Source: UBA1724 sp051884615 (lineage in GTDB: Bacteria; Verrucomicrobiota; Lentisphaeria; Oligosphaerales; Oligosphaeraceae). Taken from it: a DNA stretch of 64,000 bases. Positions 1 to 9,446 of the stretch are shown here, piece by piece. The stretch covers positions 4,606 to 68,605 of the forward strand of contig JBJEVT010000012.1 in assembly GCA_051884615.1 (NCBI GenBank), read 5' to 3'. The notes below the pieces were generated by a model. It worked only from the letters and a program-made list of their open reading frames with translations, had not been told where the DNA came from and ran no database searches. Positions within the stretch are counted from its first letter, which is position 1; the number at the start of each line of letters is the position of its first letter. The position numbers and the translations under genes were made by a program.

Positions 1-440
1 CTTTGCACGAATAAACACATCAATCCACATTCATGCAAGGTATGCGCACACATGCAAATGCATGAAAACAGACGTTCCAAGTGGAGTGCGCCTACGCATG
101 TCTCTGTCTGACTTACACAAGGCCGCAATCTCACAGGAACAAAAAGCACAATTTCGGTCTATAGGAATGCACTAGCTATTTCAAAAAATGGGATGGGTTA
201 TTTCTTGTAAATGAGTTACCTGTTGTTGGTTAGGATTCGGTTGCTTCATTGACCATGAGAACCCTATAATATAATCGTTTATGTGCTTGTCGCAGCGAAA
301 TAATCGATATTTTTCATGCCTGTCTCCATGATTTTGAGAGGCGACAGCGTTTTTGCCTGGTGTTCCATAAATTTTCTTGGAGCCCCCTGCGGTTTTGGAA
401 AAAACATTGGATGAATGGGCAGAGGCCACATCGGATGTCG
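1..440. other. No convincing gene
   Basis: This stretch is lower in GC than the rest of the window. I see no reading frame with recognisable protein character and no RNA gene. An open frame on the minus strand ends near position 181, but it has no family motif and no ribosome binding site. Confidence 0.5.
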
Positions 441-647
441 TTAGAGACGCAAGAAGGTCTCACCGCAGGCCTCGCGGATGACGGAGCCGTGGAACGTCAT
501 CTGGAAGAGATATCCGAAACGTAGCGCATTGGTCTCGATCCACTTGAGGGAGTCGCTGGTCTTCAGGCCCACGATGTCGTAGTCTTGGCTGAACCGGTTC
601 CGGCGCTCCTGGCAGGCGCCGGCCGCAGTCTTCTCCAGGGCCGCCAT
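441..647 (-). CDS. Possible 68-residue gene fragment, unknown
   Basis: The minus strand reads from an ATG at 647 to a stop at 441, giving a 68-residue protein. Its second half (KWIETNALRFGYLFQ, then a final REACGETF) looks more protein-like than random translation. It lies just downstream of a bidirectional terminator at 701-734, so a longer gene entering from the right would have been cut off there. It could be the 3' remnant of a larger gene or a chance frame. I do not recognise a family and assign no function. Confidence 0.2.
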   Translation of the reverse strand: MAALEKTAAGACQERRNRFSQDYDIVGLKTSDSLKWIETNALRFGYLFQMTFHGSVIREACGETFLRL

Positions 648-700
648 ATGAAGGTGGAAATCCCGAAAATTTGTGCAGGGGCGCCACTTGTGGGGCAACA

Positions 701-734
701 AAAAAAGCCTGCATCTTGGGATGCAGGCTTTTTT
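701..734. terminator. Bidirectional intrinsic terminator
   Basis: A 15-nt A-rich arm (701-715) and its complement (720-734) form a near-perfect stem around GCCTGCATC/GATGCAGGC with a 4-nt loop. A-tract and T-tract flank it, so it can act in either direction. Confidence 0.75.
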
Positions 735-935
735 GTTTCTCCTCACGATATCCTCCCGAAGTTTGTCCTGTGGCCCACACGAAACACAGTGGGGCATTCG
801 CGGCATGCCCCCCTTTTTTGCCCTCCATGCCTCCTGTTCCGTGTGCACCAGGAACCGCATCAGCAGCGGTGTGGCTCACCAGCAGGGGCTGATGCGCCCC
901 TCCCCCAGGAGCGTCCCCTCCCGTTGTTTCAGGTG

Positions 936-1002
936 ATTTGTTATAAATTGACATTATTTTCTGTTAAATAGACATTGTGATTACGCAGGAAAAGGATAAA
1001 AT
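936..1002 (+). promoter_or_regulatory. Tandem AraC-type operator plus promoter
   Basis: Two direct half-sites, AAATTGACAT (945-954) and AAATAGACAT (966-975), lie exactly 21 bp apart. The distal one runs into a -35-like TTGTGA (975-980), followed after 16 bp by a -10-like TAAAAT (997-1002). The 42-bp block 936-977 matches 2113-2154 at 33 of 42 positions. The 21-bp spacing and the overlap with -35 are the known layout of araI1-I2 at the E. coli araBAD promoter. Control by the AraC-type protein encoded at 1274 is inferred. Confidence 0.65.
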
Positions 1003-1273
1003 TTAACAAAAGACGATGTGACAAAATCGTCAATTTCCCCGGCTGCGTTTTTGACGTAAAGTCATCTTCTTCGGCAGAGCCGGTTCGCCGAAAAAGCTCC
1101 GGGGAAGGTTCAGAGGAGGTTTTTCCGCATTTCGTGAACAGGCGCAGGGGAGACTTCATGACGCAATGGCGCAAAGAAAAGCGCCGTCCCCCCCATGGCG
1201 GGACCGGGACTCCCCTGGCCTGGGAAGAGAGTTGTTTGAAGGCTTTTGGTGAAATCATGCAGGCGGAGTTGCT

Positions 1274-2065
1274 ATGCCCGGCGAAGAATCCTTGAGTTGT
1301 CCCTTTCAGATTCAATTCTGCGGATGGATGCAGGACATCTGGCCGTGGTGCCAGGATTTCATCCACACCCCGTTCTGGCGGTTGTACTGGAATCTGAAGC
1401 CCGGCGGCGTCCTTACTTCTGCCGCGGGAACCCTCCGGTTGGAGCCGGACAACTTCGTCCTGATTCCCGCCAGCTACGAATTCTCCACGTCTGCCGAGGC
1501 TCCGTTCGACCAGTTTTTCATCCATTTCAACTTTGTCGACACGGTCAAGGCGAGCGGGGATCGCATCTACACCATTCCCGGGGATTCCTTCGCCAAGGCC
1601 TATATCGAGGAATTCATCCAATCCTACAGCGAGCTGGACAACCGTCTCCGCTGCGAGATGATCGGCCACATCATTCTGGGACACGCCCTGCTCAAGTGCA
1701 AGAACGGTCCGGTCATCCGGAAGCTGTCCTCCGAGCGACGGATTCTGAAGTGCATCGACTTTATCACCGCGAGGCTCGACGAGAAGCTGGACAACGCCCG
1801 TCTGGCGGAACACTGCGGCCTGGCCCGCAATGCGTTCATCCGTCTTTTCTCCGAAACGATGGAGGAGAGTCCGCAGGCGTTTGTCCGCCGGAAGCGGATT
1901 GAGCGGGCTTGTCACCTGTTGCACTTCAGCAACCTCTCCATCAAGGAGATCGCCCTGCGCACCGGGTTCGCCAACCAGTATCATTTCTCCAAGGTCTTTT
2001 CCAAGCTGCAGCTGAATTCCCCGCGAAAATTCCGCGCCCCTCATTTTGCCTCCCCCCTCGACTAG
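1274..2065 (+). CDS. AraC-family transcriptional regulator
   Basis: This is a 263-residue DNA-binding regulator. Residues 1 to about 150 form an N-terminal sensor region that would bind a sugar or other small ligand. Residues about 160-260 carry the paired helix-turn-helix of the AraC/XylS family: first HTH around DNARLAEHCGLARNAFIRLF, second around LSIKEIALRTGFANQYHFS, ending PRKFR. The ATG at 1274 has AGGCGGAG six bases upstream. The gene sits before a secreted glycoside hydrolase, and both genes are preceded by the same tandem 21-bp-spaced repeat, so it probably activates itself and the hydrolase in response to a breakdown product. The ligand is unknown. The leader from the inferred promoter to the ATG is about 270 nt. 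Confidence 0.92.
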   Translation: MPGEESLSCPFQIQFCGWMQDIWPWCQDFIHTPFWRLYWNLKPGGVLTSAAGTLRLEPDNFVLIPASYEFSTSAEAPFDQFFIHFNFVDTVKASGDRIYTIPGDSFAKAYIEEFIQSYSELDNRLRCEMIGHIILGHALLKCKNGPVIRKLSSERRILKCIDFITARLDEKLDNARLAEHCGLARNAFIRLFSETMEESPQAFVRRKRIERACHLLHFSNLSIKEIALRTGFANQYHFSKVFSKLQLNSPRKFRAPHFASPLD

Positions 2066-2112
2066 CGTCGCCCCGTCTCTCCCGGGAATCGCCCCCTTTC
2101 CGTGTTTTGGCA

Positions 2113-2182
2113 ATTTGTTACAAACAGACATCTTCTTTTGTCAAATACACATTGGGAGAACACGGGAAAGACCCCATACTTT
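2113..2182 (+). promoter_or_regulatory. Second copy of the AraC-type operator and promoter
   Basis: Half-sites AAACAGACAT (2122-2131) and AAATACACAT (2143-2152) are again exactly 21 bp apart. The distal one abuts a -35-like TTGGGA (2152-2157), with a -10-like CATACT (2175-2180) after 17 bp. The block matches the one at 936-977 and precedes the glycoside hydrolase gene. Confidence 0.65.
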
Positions 2183-2306
2183 TGTATCGTCGGATGTGAC
2201 GAAACGCCAGCCTCTTCGACCGAGGTCTCCTGATGTGTGTTCTCGTTCATCTCCCCCGTGACCAGGTGTTGGACGGGGCGGCGGCGTGTTTGTTTTCATA
2301 GGCAGG

Positions 2307-5060
2307 ATGATGGAAAAAAGGAAGTTGTTACTGGGAATCACGTTTCTTGTGATGATGGCATTGGGTGCGGCCGGAGCCGAGGTTGGCGACCGCAGCATGG
2401 TATGGGCCCACAACACCCCGTGGTTCTACCCCCGGGATTATCCCGGATATCCCGAATACTATTACAACTTTCCCATCCAGGAAAGCAAGGACACCCCGAC
2501 CGGGGACATGGATTCCCTCCGGGAAGAGATCCGGATCGTCCAGGAAAAGGGGGTGGACGGTTTTTTCCTGGATTTCGGAGGAGATCCCAACGGGGCGGCC
2601 CCCCATTGGAGCTGGCGGTTGCCGACCTATCTTGAGGCGGCGGCGGGCACGGATTTTCAGGTGGCGATCTGCATCGACGTGAAGAAATCCGCGGAATATT
2701 GGGTGAAATGGCTGACGGAACTGCTGGGGAAAAACGGCAGCCACCCGAACTATCCCAAAGTGGGCGGCAAATATGTGGTCTGCGCCTATCAGTTCCTTCA
2801 TGGGGAGAATGGGTATGGGGAGTGGTCCTGGAACCGGGAGGATTGGCGGAAGCTACATGCCGCGATGAACGAAGCCGGCTATCCCATTTACCTGGTCGGC
2901 AACGTCGCCCCCCTGCCCAACGCCAGACTTGACCTGAAGCAGCTGGAGGAGACCAAAGACATATACGACGCCCTCTTTCTCTTCGATTCTCCGGCGCATT
3001 GCTTCGATCCTCCGGAGGTGAACAACCAGTTGCTGGGGGAGTTTTGCCGGAAGAACGGCAAGCGCTTCTTGCCCACGCTCCATCCGGGGTATTGGGGAGC
3101 CTGGCTGGCCAACTTCAACGACTTCTACAATCCCTTCCGCGGCTTCGACTGCTTCTACCGGCAGTTCGTGGACGGGAAGAAATACCAGCCGAAGTGGTCC
3201 CACCTGACCACATGGAACGATCTGGTGGAAACCGGGGTCTTCGAGCGCCTCTATACCTTCGGCCAGGCGGAAACCCTCAAACGCTATGCCAATGAGCTGA
3301 AAGGAACCCCGGTCCTCGCGGAATCCCCGGAGGTCCTGGTCAGCTATCTGCATGAAGTCTTGCCTGGCGAGCTCCTTCGCATCGAGGCGATGAGCCTGCC
3401 GTCAACCTGCCGGGAATCTGTTGTGATCGAGGGGGTTCTCCGCGACCTGGACGGAAATGTGGTCTGGACGCTGCCTCCCCAAGCCGCCGCTCCCGACTGT
3501 TACGCCCGGGTCGAGTGGTTGATTCCGACCCATGAACTGGCGTCCACCCCGGTGTTGCAGCCGGAATTCACGGTGCGTGCCGGCGAGGAGGCGTCGACCC
3601 GGAAATCTATTTCCATCTACCTGGTTTCCAGCTGGCTTCAGAATTGCGTGACCGTCAACGTGCCCCTCAACCGGATGCTGGCGGACTTCCCCCAGGAGCT
3701 CCGGGTGCGGCAGGAGGGCAACCGCCTGGAGGCGACCGTCGCCTTCCAAAGCCCGGACGCCCTGAAGCGGATCATGCTCTTCCGCAACGACCGCCCCGCC
3801 GGCGTCTTTCTCCCGGAGCTGGGAAAAGACGAGATGACGCTGAATGTCACGATGCAGTCGATGCCCAAAGCGGTTCGCATCACCTTCGAGAACGGACACC
3901 TGCTCCGGGCGTTCCGCAAGGGGACCCAGAAAGGCGCCAAATGGGGGGACACCACCTTCTTCGATTATGGCAGGGATTTCTTCCTGGCGGCGGATTCTTC
4001 CAGCGGACACATGGCGATGGCCCTCGCCGGCACCAAGGACCTGAAGTTGATCGTCACCAACGCCGAGGGACATCAAACGGTGATTCCGGCGGAACTGCTG
4101 GCTCGCCAACGGCGTTTTGTCAATCAGGACATCGACATTCGCATGTCCGTGGACAACACGCTCTTCCTGGACGAGCCGCTGGAGCGGAAGCAGGGAGAGT
4201 TCACCCTGCGGCTTTTTGCCACCGCCCCGCAGCCCACCGACAATTTCTACCTGCGCTTTGAAACCATGGACGGCCGCTATTTCTTCTCCCGTCCCATCTA
4301 CCCGTTCTCGTCCAACCGCAGCGAGCGTCGAACGCTTCTGGCGACCCCGTGGACGCTGGAATCCTCCAAGTGCGGGACGGCGTTTGCCTTCCGCGGGGAG
4401 CCGGAGTTCCTGACCCCGCGGAACCAACAGCCGATTCAGGGGAATTTCACGGTGCAGGTGCCGGTTTCGGTGTTGAGCGCCCGGGGCGCCGTCTGGGATT
4501 TCGACGGCGACGACGGGTTGATTCTGGACCGCTACGGGGATCGGGATTTCTCCGTGGACCCGGGAATGCTGGTGGAGGATGGCCGGGGAGGGCGGGCGCT
4601 GAAACTGGATGGAACCGCGCAGGCAACGCTTCCGGCGCGCCTGTGGCCCATGAGCGGCGTGGGCGTCACCGAGCTCGCCATCCGACCCGATGCCATCGGG
4701 GGCAAACCGCAGACCATTGTCTTCAAGGACGGCTGGTATGACGGCATCAATCTCAATTTGCGGCCTGACGGGAAAATCGAGGTGATTCGCTGCTATGTCG
4801 GGGATTCCGACAACCAGAACGACATCCAGATGCAGACCCTCTGGAGCCGGAGTTCTCTCAAGGCAGGGGAGTGGGCGAAGATCCGGGTGGAGGCGGACCA
4901 CGGGACCATCAGATTGTGGATCAACGGCAAAGAAGAGGGGGCGGTCCGGCAGGCGGCATTCCGCAGTCATGGCAACGGGCGTGTCATCCTCGGTGGCGCC
5001 ATGCCCGGCTGCGTGCCGTTCCGGGGACTGGTGGATGACCTGAAGCTTTTTGGATTGTAA
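2307..5060 (+). CDS. Secreted GH71-like glycoside hydrolase with LamG-like C-terminus
   Basis: The protein is about 917 residues. The ATG at 2307 (or the adjacent one at 2310) opens a clear signal peptide: charged MEKRK, a hydrophobic core, then an AGA cleavage region. Residues about 25-345 look like a (beta/alpha)8 domain of the GH71/GH99-like type: an opening VWAHNTPWFYPRDYPGY, a GVDGFFLDFGG strand and later HPGYWGAW and TTWND segments. The middle region (about 350-700) is beta-rich and unassigned. Residues about 720-917 form a concanavalin/LamG-like domain ending in GLVDDLKLFGL. GH71 enzymes cut alpha-1,3-glucan, but the similarity here is only by pattern, so the substrate is open. It probably acts outside the cytoplasm. 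It is likely controlled by the AraC regulator upstream. Confidence 0.7.
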   Translation: MMEKRKLLLGITFLVMMALGAAGAEVGDRSMVWAHNTPWFYPRDYPGYPEYYYNFPIQESKDTPTGDMDSLREEIRIVQEKGVDGFFLDFGGDPNGAAPHWSWRLPTYLEAAAGTDFQVAICIDVKKSAEYWVKWLTELLGKNGSHPNYPKVGGKYVVCAYQFLHGENGYGEWSWNREDWRKLHAAMNEAGYPIYLVGNVAPLPNARLDLKQLEETKDIYDALFLFDSPAHCFDPPEVNNQLLGEFCRKNGKRFLPTLHPGYWGAWLANFNDFYNPFRGFDCFYRQFVDGKKYQPKWSHLTTWNDLVETGVFERLYTFGQAETLKRYANELKGTPVLAESPEVLVSYLHEVLPGELLRIEAMSLPSTCRESVVIEGVLRDLDGNVVWTLPPQAAAPDCYARVEWLIPTHELASTPVLQPEFTVRAGEEASTRKSISIYLVSSWLQNCVTVNVPLNRMLADFPQELRVRQEGNRLEATVAFQSPDALKRIMLFRNDRPAGVFLPELGKDEMTLNVTMQSMPKAVRITFENGHLLRAFRKGTQKGAKWGDTTFFDYGRDFFLAADSSSGHMAMALAGTKDLKLIVTNAEGHQTVIPAELLARQRRFVNQDIDIRMSVDNTLFLDEPLERKQGEFTLRLFATAPQPTDNFYLRFETMDGRYFFSRPIYPFSSNRSERRTLLATPWTLESSKCGTAFAFRGEPEFLTPRNQQPIQGNFTVQVPVSVLSARGAVWDFDGDDGLILDRYGDRDFSVDPGMLVEDGRGGRALKLDGTAQATLPARLWPMSGVGVTELAIRPDAIGGKPQTIVFKDGWYDGINLNLRPDGKIEVIRCYVGDSDNQNDIQMQTLWSRSSLKAGEWAKIRVEADHGTIRLWINGKEEGAVRQAAFRSHGNGRVILGGAMPGCVPFRGLVDDLKLFGL

Positions 5061-5137
5061 GATCGAATTGTCAAGTGGAATGTCGGAAATCCCATTCATG
5101 GCATTCTGTGCGTGGAACAAAAAACAAAGGAGCCAAG

Positions 5138-5887
5138 ATGAAAAAATCTACTTTCACCTTAATTGAACTTCTTGTCGTGATTGCCATCATCGCCATTCTC
5201 GCCAGCATGTTGTTGCCGGCTCTTTCCAAAGCCCGGTCAAGAGCCAGAAACATCAGCTGTGTGAACAATCTGAAACAGTTGGGATTGATGGCTGCCCTCT
5301 ATGCCAATGATTATGATGATTATTTTGTCACCTCAGAACAGTCTTTTTGCGGGGATGGCGCGGTTTCCATCTACATGGTGCTGTACAACAATACCGACCT
5401 GTTTGCGCCGCAAAAACCCAAAGTGGGCCTCTGCCCTTGCGATCCCTCCTCGTCGGAAATGAAAAAGGACTTTTATTCCTATCGCACCTTCCACTGCTCC
5501 TGGGGGGCATGGGCCGATGAGGATGGAATCGGGTATTCCCCGTTTGCGAATTCCATCTACACCTGGAACATCCCCACGTTGACCTGGGGAACGACATTCC
5601 GTGTCGAACGGCTGTACAAGTTGGCCTCTTATCCCAACTACGACAAGAGTGTGCATTTCAATCTTGCGATTTTCGCCGACGATCCCACTTTGCCGAGCCA
5701 TTACAGTGACAAGTTCCATATCAATGCCGCCCGTGCCGACGGCAGCGCGCTGACCTGCCGGAACCTGCGGGGCAACCTGCCGGATCCGGATACGACCAGC
5801 AACTGGGTCTTGCGGCTCAGCTATATGGTGACCAGCCCCTGCCTGTGGCAGTCGTTCATGGCTGCTTCGGATCCCCGCGTCAACTAG
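5138..5887 (+). CDS. Type II/IV pilin-like protein, DUF1559 type
   Basis: This 249-residue protein starts with a prepilin signal: a short basic leader, then FTLIELLVVIAIIAILASM, a processing and methylation site followed by the hydrophobic pilin helix. The ATG at 5138 is preceded by AAAGGAG. Near the C-terminus HINAARADG fits the H-X9-DG-type motif of the DUF1559 pilin-like family, which is greatly expanded in Lentisphaerota and Planctomycetes. The body, rich in Trp, Tyr and Asp, may be an extracellular ligand-binding domain. It lies between two glycoside hydrolases, so a role in substrate binding or secretion at the cell surface is plausible, but this is inferred from position only. Confidence 0.88.
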   Translation: MKKSTFTLIELLVVIAIIAILASMLLPALSKARSRARNISCVNNLKQLGLMAALYANDYDDYFVTSEQSFCGDGAVSIYMVLYNNTDLFAPQKPKVGLCPCDPSSSEMKKDFYSYRTFHCSWGAWADEDGIGYSPFANSIYTWNIPTLTWGTTFRVERLYKLASYPNYDKSVHFNLAIFADDPTLPSHYSDKFHINAARADGSALTCRNLRGNLPDPDTTSNWVLRLSYMVTSPCLWQSFMAASDPRVN

Positions 5888-6049
5888 GAAGCTCCCGGGC
5901 GAATTTCGTGGAGGCGGTGGAAATCCGGTCTGTCCTCCTGGAACGGGACGTTTCAGGAGGCAGCCGGATGGACATCTGGGGGGGAAAACCGGGGGGATGC
6001 CCGGGCGACTTTTCCGTCCCGGCCCACAAAGGATAGAGACAAGCGGCAT

Positions 6050-8332
6050 ATGGAGACTTTGACTCCGGGAATTTTCTGGTATTGGAACGCCAATCCGACG
6101 CCAGGTGGGATTCGGCGGCAGCTGACGGCAATGCGGGAGGCAGGCTTTCGCTGCGTCTACCTGCATCCCATGCCGGATGACTATCATAAAGACTTTTTCT
6201 TCCAGGGGATGGAAATCCCATATCTGGGGAAGCGGTTCTTTGCTCTTGCCCGGGTGATGCTGGCGGAGTGTCGTCGTCTTGGTCTGACGATGATGCTCTA
6301 TGACGAGGGGGGGTGGCCCAGCGGCAGTGTGGTGGACACGCTGGTGAAGGTCCATCCGGAAGACCGGGTCCGGGCGCTGATCCGCGAGGGCGACGGGTAC
6401 CGGGAGATTCGCCTGGAGATTCCGGATCTGACCAATCCGGCGGTGACGGATCATTTTTTGCAAATGGTCTACGAGCGTTATGCGGAGGAGCTGGGCGAGG
6501 CGTTCGGCAAGGAGATCCGGGGGATTTTCACGGACGAACCCTTCTGGGAGTGCTATCTGCCCAAGGATGCCATCGCCGTCCCCCCTGGCTTGCGGGAGGA
6601 GCTGCGGCGGCGCCACGGGCTTGAATTCGATGGGATTCTGCCGCTGCTGTTCCCGGGCAATCCCCCCTCCGAGGAGGGGAGGCGCGCCCGCTGGTGCTAC
6701 GTGGATGCCTGTACCCGGCTCTTTGCCAAGAATTACTCCCGCCGCATCTCCGACTGGTGTCACCGGCATCGCCTGGAGTTTGAAGGGCATTTCCTCTATG
6801 AGGATCTCTTTTTCCGCACGGGGTTCTTCAATGACTTCCCCCGGATTCTCGACCCCATGGATGTGCCGGGCGTGGATGCCATCTTCCGGCAGATCTATCC
6901 CGGGGAGGGGAGGCGCTTCCCAAGCAAGAATCCGGGATACCCGGAATGTGGCAGCGGGCAGTACGCCCGGTTCGCCCAATGCGCGGCGATTCGCAATCAC
7001 CGCCACGAGGCGTTTTGCGAATGTTTCAACGTCTACGGCTACGCCATGACCACCGGCGTGATGTTCTACGTTGCCAATTCCTTGGCGGTCAAAGGAATCA
7101 ATCGCATCCTGATCATGCCCTATCTCTACAGCGACCGGGGAAAGCGCAAGATTTGCTGCAGCACCGATTATTCCCCGCGCCATCCCCTCTGGCGACACCT
7201 GCGTCCCCTCAACGAGTATCTCTCTTGGCTGGGGCAGTTCGACGCCGGCGCATTGGATCCGGAGGTCCGGGTGCTGGCCGTCACGGAGTGTTTCGAGGGA
7301 GAGGACATCCATCACCCCTTGCCTGCCGCGAAGGAGTATGCCGACGCCGTGGACGCCATGTTGGAGCGGCTGGACGATGCGCTGGTGTTCTGGCGCTTCA
7401 CCACCCCGGATGAATTGACGGGGGAGAACCCGCCCCGGGTTCTTGTCCTGCCGGGCCCCTGCCGGATACCGGAGGTTCAGGCGAAAGTGGCGCGGCTGGA
7501 GGCCGCCGGGGTGACGGTCGTTGACGGCTTTGCCGTCACGGATTTCCGGTCCTACGCCGACCTTGAGGTGGAGCAGCCCATGAAACAGGTGAAGCTGCTG
7601 GCGGGACAGCGCGGGGAAGGGCGGGTGCGGCTCTTGTTCAACGCCTCTTCGGAGGTGAAGCGCCTGCGGTTCCGTTCGGAAACTGCCTTCCGGGAGCTGC
7701 CCCCACCGGATGACATCCCAGGCACGCTGTCTCCTCTGCAATACGTCGAGGGAATCTATGAGCTCAGTCTGGAACCTGGGAATTTGCGGATTCTGGTGGA
7801 GAGCGAAACTCCGCCGGAGACCCTCCCCGCCCCTGTGTGGGAACGGCGCCTGGAACTCGCCTGGCGGCTAGTGCGGGTGGAGCGGCTGCGGTATGCGAAG
7901 CTGGCGCCGAGCCGATATGAAACCATCAAGGAAACGCGTCCCCTTCCCGCTTCCGGACTGTATACGGACCTGGAACCGGATTTTTCGGGGACGGTGGTCT
8001 TGGCGGCGCAGTTCGATTCGACGGAGGCCTTCGACGGGTTGTTGCTGTTCGACCGGATTTGCTACGGGGGAGAATTGCGTGTCAACCGCCGCCGCTGTGG
8101 AGTGCGCGCCTTTGCTCCCTGGGGCTACCGGATTCGGGTGCAGCGAGGAGAAAACCACATCGAACTGCGGATCAACTCCTCGGCGGGAAACGAGTGGAGC
8201 CGCTGCTTCCGGGAAGAATTGAAGCCGGCGGGCTGGTTCAACGACTACGTCAAGGAAATCGAAGGCTTCTCCCGGGATGCCGCCGACTGCGGCGCCGCCC
8301 CGGGGGCGACGCTGTTCCGGCTTTCCCATTGA
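6050..8332 (+). CDS. GH106-like glycoside hydrolase (alpha-L-rhamnosidase-like)
   Basis: The 760-residue protein has no signal peptide and so is likely cytoplasmic. Near residue 82 the motif MLYDEGGWPSGS is characteristic of GH106-type rhamnosidases. FTDEPFWE near residue 160 gives acidic residues of the kind expected at the active site. The N-terminal half reads as a TIM barrel; the C-terminal half (after about 560) is beta-sandwich-like, with FDGLLLFDRICYGGELRVN typical of galactose-binding-like domains. GH106 proteins are usually around 1,000 residues, so this is a compact member. It follows the pilin-like gene by 162 nt. It may finish intracellular breakdown of a glycan first cut by the secreted GH71-like enzyme; rhamnose specificity is not proven. 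Confidence 0.72.
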   Translation: METLTPGIFWYWNANPTPGGIRRQLTAMREAGFRCVYLHPMPDDYHKDFFFQGMEIPYLGKRFFALARVMLAECRRLGLTMMLYDEGGWPSGSVVDTLVKVHPEDRVRALIREGDGYREIRLEIPDLTNPAVTDHFLQMVYERYAEELGEAFGKEIRGIFTDEPFWECYLPKDAIAVPPGLREELRRRHGLEFDGILPLLFPGNPPSEEGRRARWCYVDACTRLFAKNYSRRISDWCHRHRLEFEGHFLYEDLFFRTGFFNDFPRILDPMDVPGVDAIFRQIYPGEGRRFPSKNPGYPECGSGQYARFAQCAAIRNHRHEAFCECFNVYGYAMTTGVMFYVANSLAVKGINRILIMPYLYSDRGKRKICCSTDYSPRHPLWRHLRPLNEYLSWLGQFDAGALDPEVRVLAVTECFEGEDIHHPLPAAKEYADAVDAMLERLDDALVFWRFTTPDELTGENPPRVLVLPGPCRIPEVQAKVARLEAAGVTVVDGFAVTDFRSYADLEVEQPMKQVKLLAGQRGEGRVRLLFNASSEVKRLRFRSETAFRELPPPDDIPGTLSPLQYVEGIYELSLEPGNLRILVESETPPETLPAPVWERRLELAWRLVRVERLRYAKLAPSRYETIKETRPLPASGLYTDLEPDFSGTVVLAAQFDSTEAFDGLLLFDRICYGGELRVNRRRCGVRAFAPWGYRIRVQRGENHIELRINSSAGNEWSRCFREELKPAGWFNDYVKEIEGFSRDAADCGAAPGATLFRLSH

Positions 8333-8361
8333 CGACTCCCCCGTGCGCCAGGGCGGCGGGG

Positions 8362-9273
8362 TTATTCTTCTTCGGGAAGGAGCTCGGGAAGGAGTTCCTG
8401 GGTGGAGAATCCGGCGGCGCCCCGGTGTCCTCCCCCTCCGTAGCGTTTGGCGATGGCCGAGCAATCCACCTCCGGTTTCAAGGTGGAGTCCGTATAGAAT
8501 CCGTAGGTCCAGTTTTTCCCGTTATAGGCATAGAGGAGCATGGCGTCATGTTCCTGGGGGCGGAAGGAGGGCTTCAGATTCAGGGAGCCGTGTCCGGGGC
8601 AGTTCATGCAGAGGATTTTCAGTCCCCATAGCTCCCGGACGAAGGCGTATTCCCCTCCGATTTTCTTGTAATACATCTCCTGGTAGGCCTGGATGATTTG
8701 TCCTTTGGCGATCCAGGTCTGGCAAAGTTCCTCCTGTTGGAAGTCCTCCATGGATTTCAGGGGGAAATCCGCTTCCCCGAAGAGTTTGGGGTTCAGGGCG
8801 TCCATCTCCAGCTGGGAGGCGTAGAAGAAGGGGAGGACTTCCCGGGCGAAATCGGGGGTTTGGGCGTTGCGGAAGGTATCGTAGTCCCCCACCAGTTTCA
8901 GGAATCGCGGGAGAGGGGTGTCGGGGTGGAAGAATTGCCAGGTCAATTCCGCGCCGCAGATCAAGTCGCCGGGGGAGCACCGGAGTCCTTCTGCCTGGTC
9001 GTATCCCATTTCCTGGCTTTGGCGAATCGCGGAGTAGTGGTGGTCGATCCAGACCAGGCGTCCCGTTTTCTGGAGCCAGAGCATGGTTTCCGCGGGGAGG
9101 GAATAGTCCACCACAAAGACTTTCTGATATTGGCTCAAGTCGTCCCGGGAGGGGAGTTCCTGTCCTTTGGCGTAGTTCAGGGAGCGGGGTTCCGCCTGGG
9201 GAAAGGCCTGTTTGACCAGCACGCCGGCCATGTAGCCGTCCAGATCATGGTGATGGATGAGAAGGATTCGCAT
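8362..9273 (-). CDS. DHH-family phosphoesterase
   Basis: This 303-residue protein opens MRILLIHHHDLDGYMAG, which holds the first metal-binding HxD-type motif of DHH phosphoesterases. The VVDYS segment and WIDHHYSA (DHH motif) follow. The C-terminus carries GGGGHRGAAGF, the glycine-rich DHHA1 motif that binds substrate phosphate. Members hydrolyse small phosphodiesters such as nanoRNAs, pAp or cyclic dinucleotides with Mn2+; the exact substrate is unclear. I chose the ATG at 9273 because the conserved beta strand begins there; a longer frame upstream has no support. It ends 29 nt from the convergent GH106-like gene. Confidence 0.85.
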   Translation of the reverse strand: MRILLIHHHDLDGYMAGVLVKQAFPQAEPRSLNYAKGQELPSRDDLSQYQKVFVVDYSLPAETMLWLQKTGRLVWIDHHYSAIRQSQEMGYDQAEGLRCSPGDLICGAELTWQFFHPDTPLPRFLKLVGDYDTFRNAQTPDFAREVLPFFYASQLEMDALNPKLFGEADFPLKSMEDFQQEELCQTWIAKGQIIQAYQEMYYKKIGGEYAFVRELWGLKILCMNCPGHGSLNLKPSFRPQEHDAMLLYAYNGKNWTYGFYTDSTLKPEVDCSAIAKRYGGGGHRGAAGFSTQELLPELLPEEE

Positions 9274-9397
9274 GGGGCGGGGGGCTCTGTCCGGGAGGGA
9301 GCGGAAAGGGGGAAACAAAAAAGGACGCCGGAATGCTTCTTCCTATGGCAGGGGAGGAGGAATGCCTAGGAGAGCCCGACGTCCCGAGGGAGAGAAT

Positions 9398-9431
9398 CTC
9401 TCCCGCCGAGGGGGAGGGTTCGGCGGGAGAG
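9398..9431 (-). terminator. Hairpin, possible terminator of the rnf-side operon
   Basis: A perfect 12-bp stem (9398-9409 with 9420-9431) with a 10-nt G-rich loop lies just past the stop of the repeat-rich protein. No clear U-tract follows on the minus strand, so its terminator role is uncertain. Confidence 0.45.
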
Positions 9432-9446
9432 CGGCCAGGGCGAATT

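Noticed and set aside
441..647. D-Ala-D-Ala carboxypeptidase C-terminus
   Set aside because: A W-x-x-x-N-A-x-x-F-G-like resemblance exists but the catalytic and zinc residues are absent.
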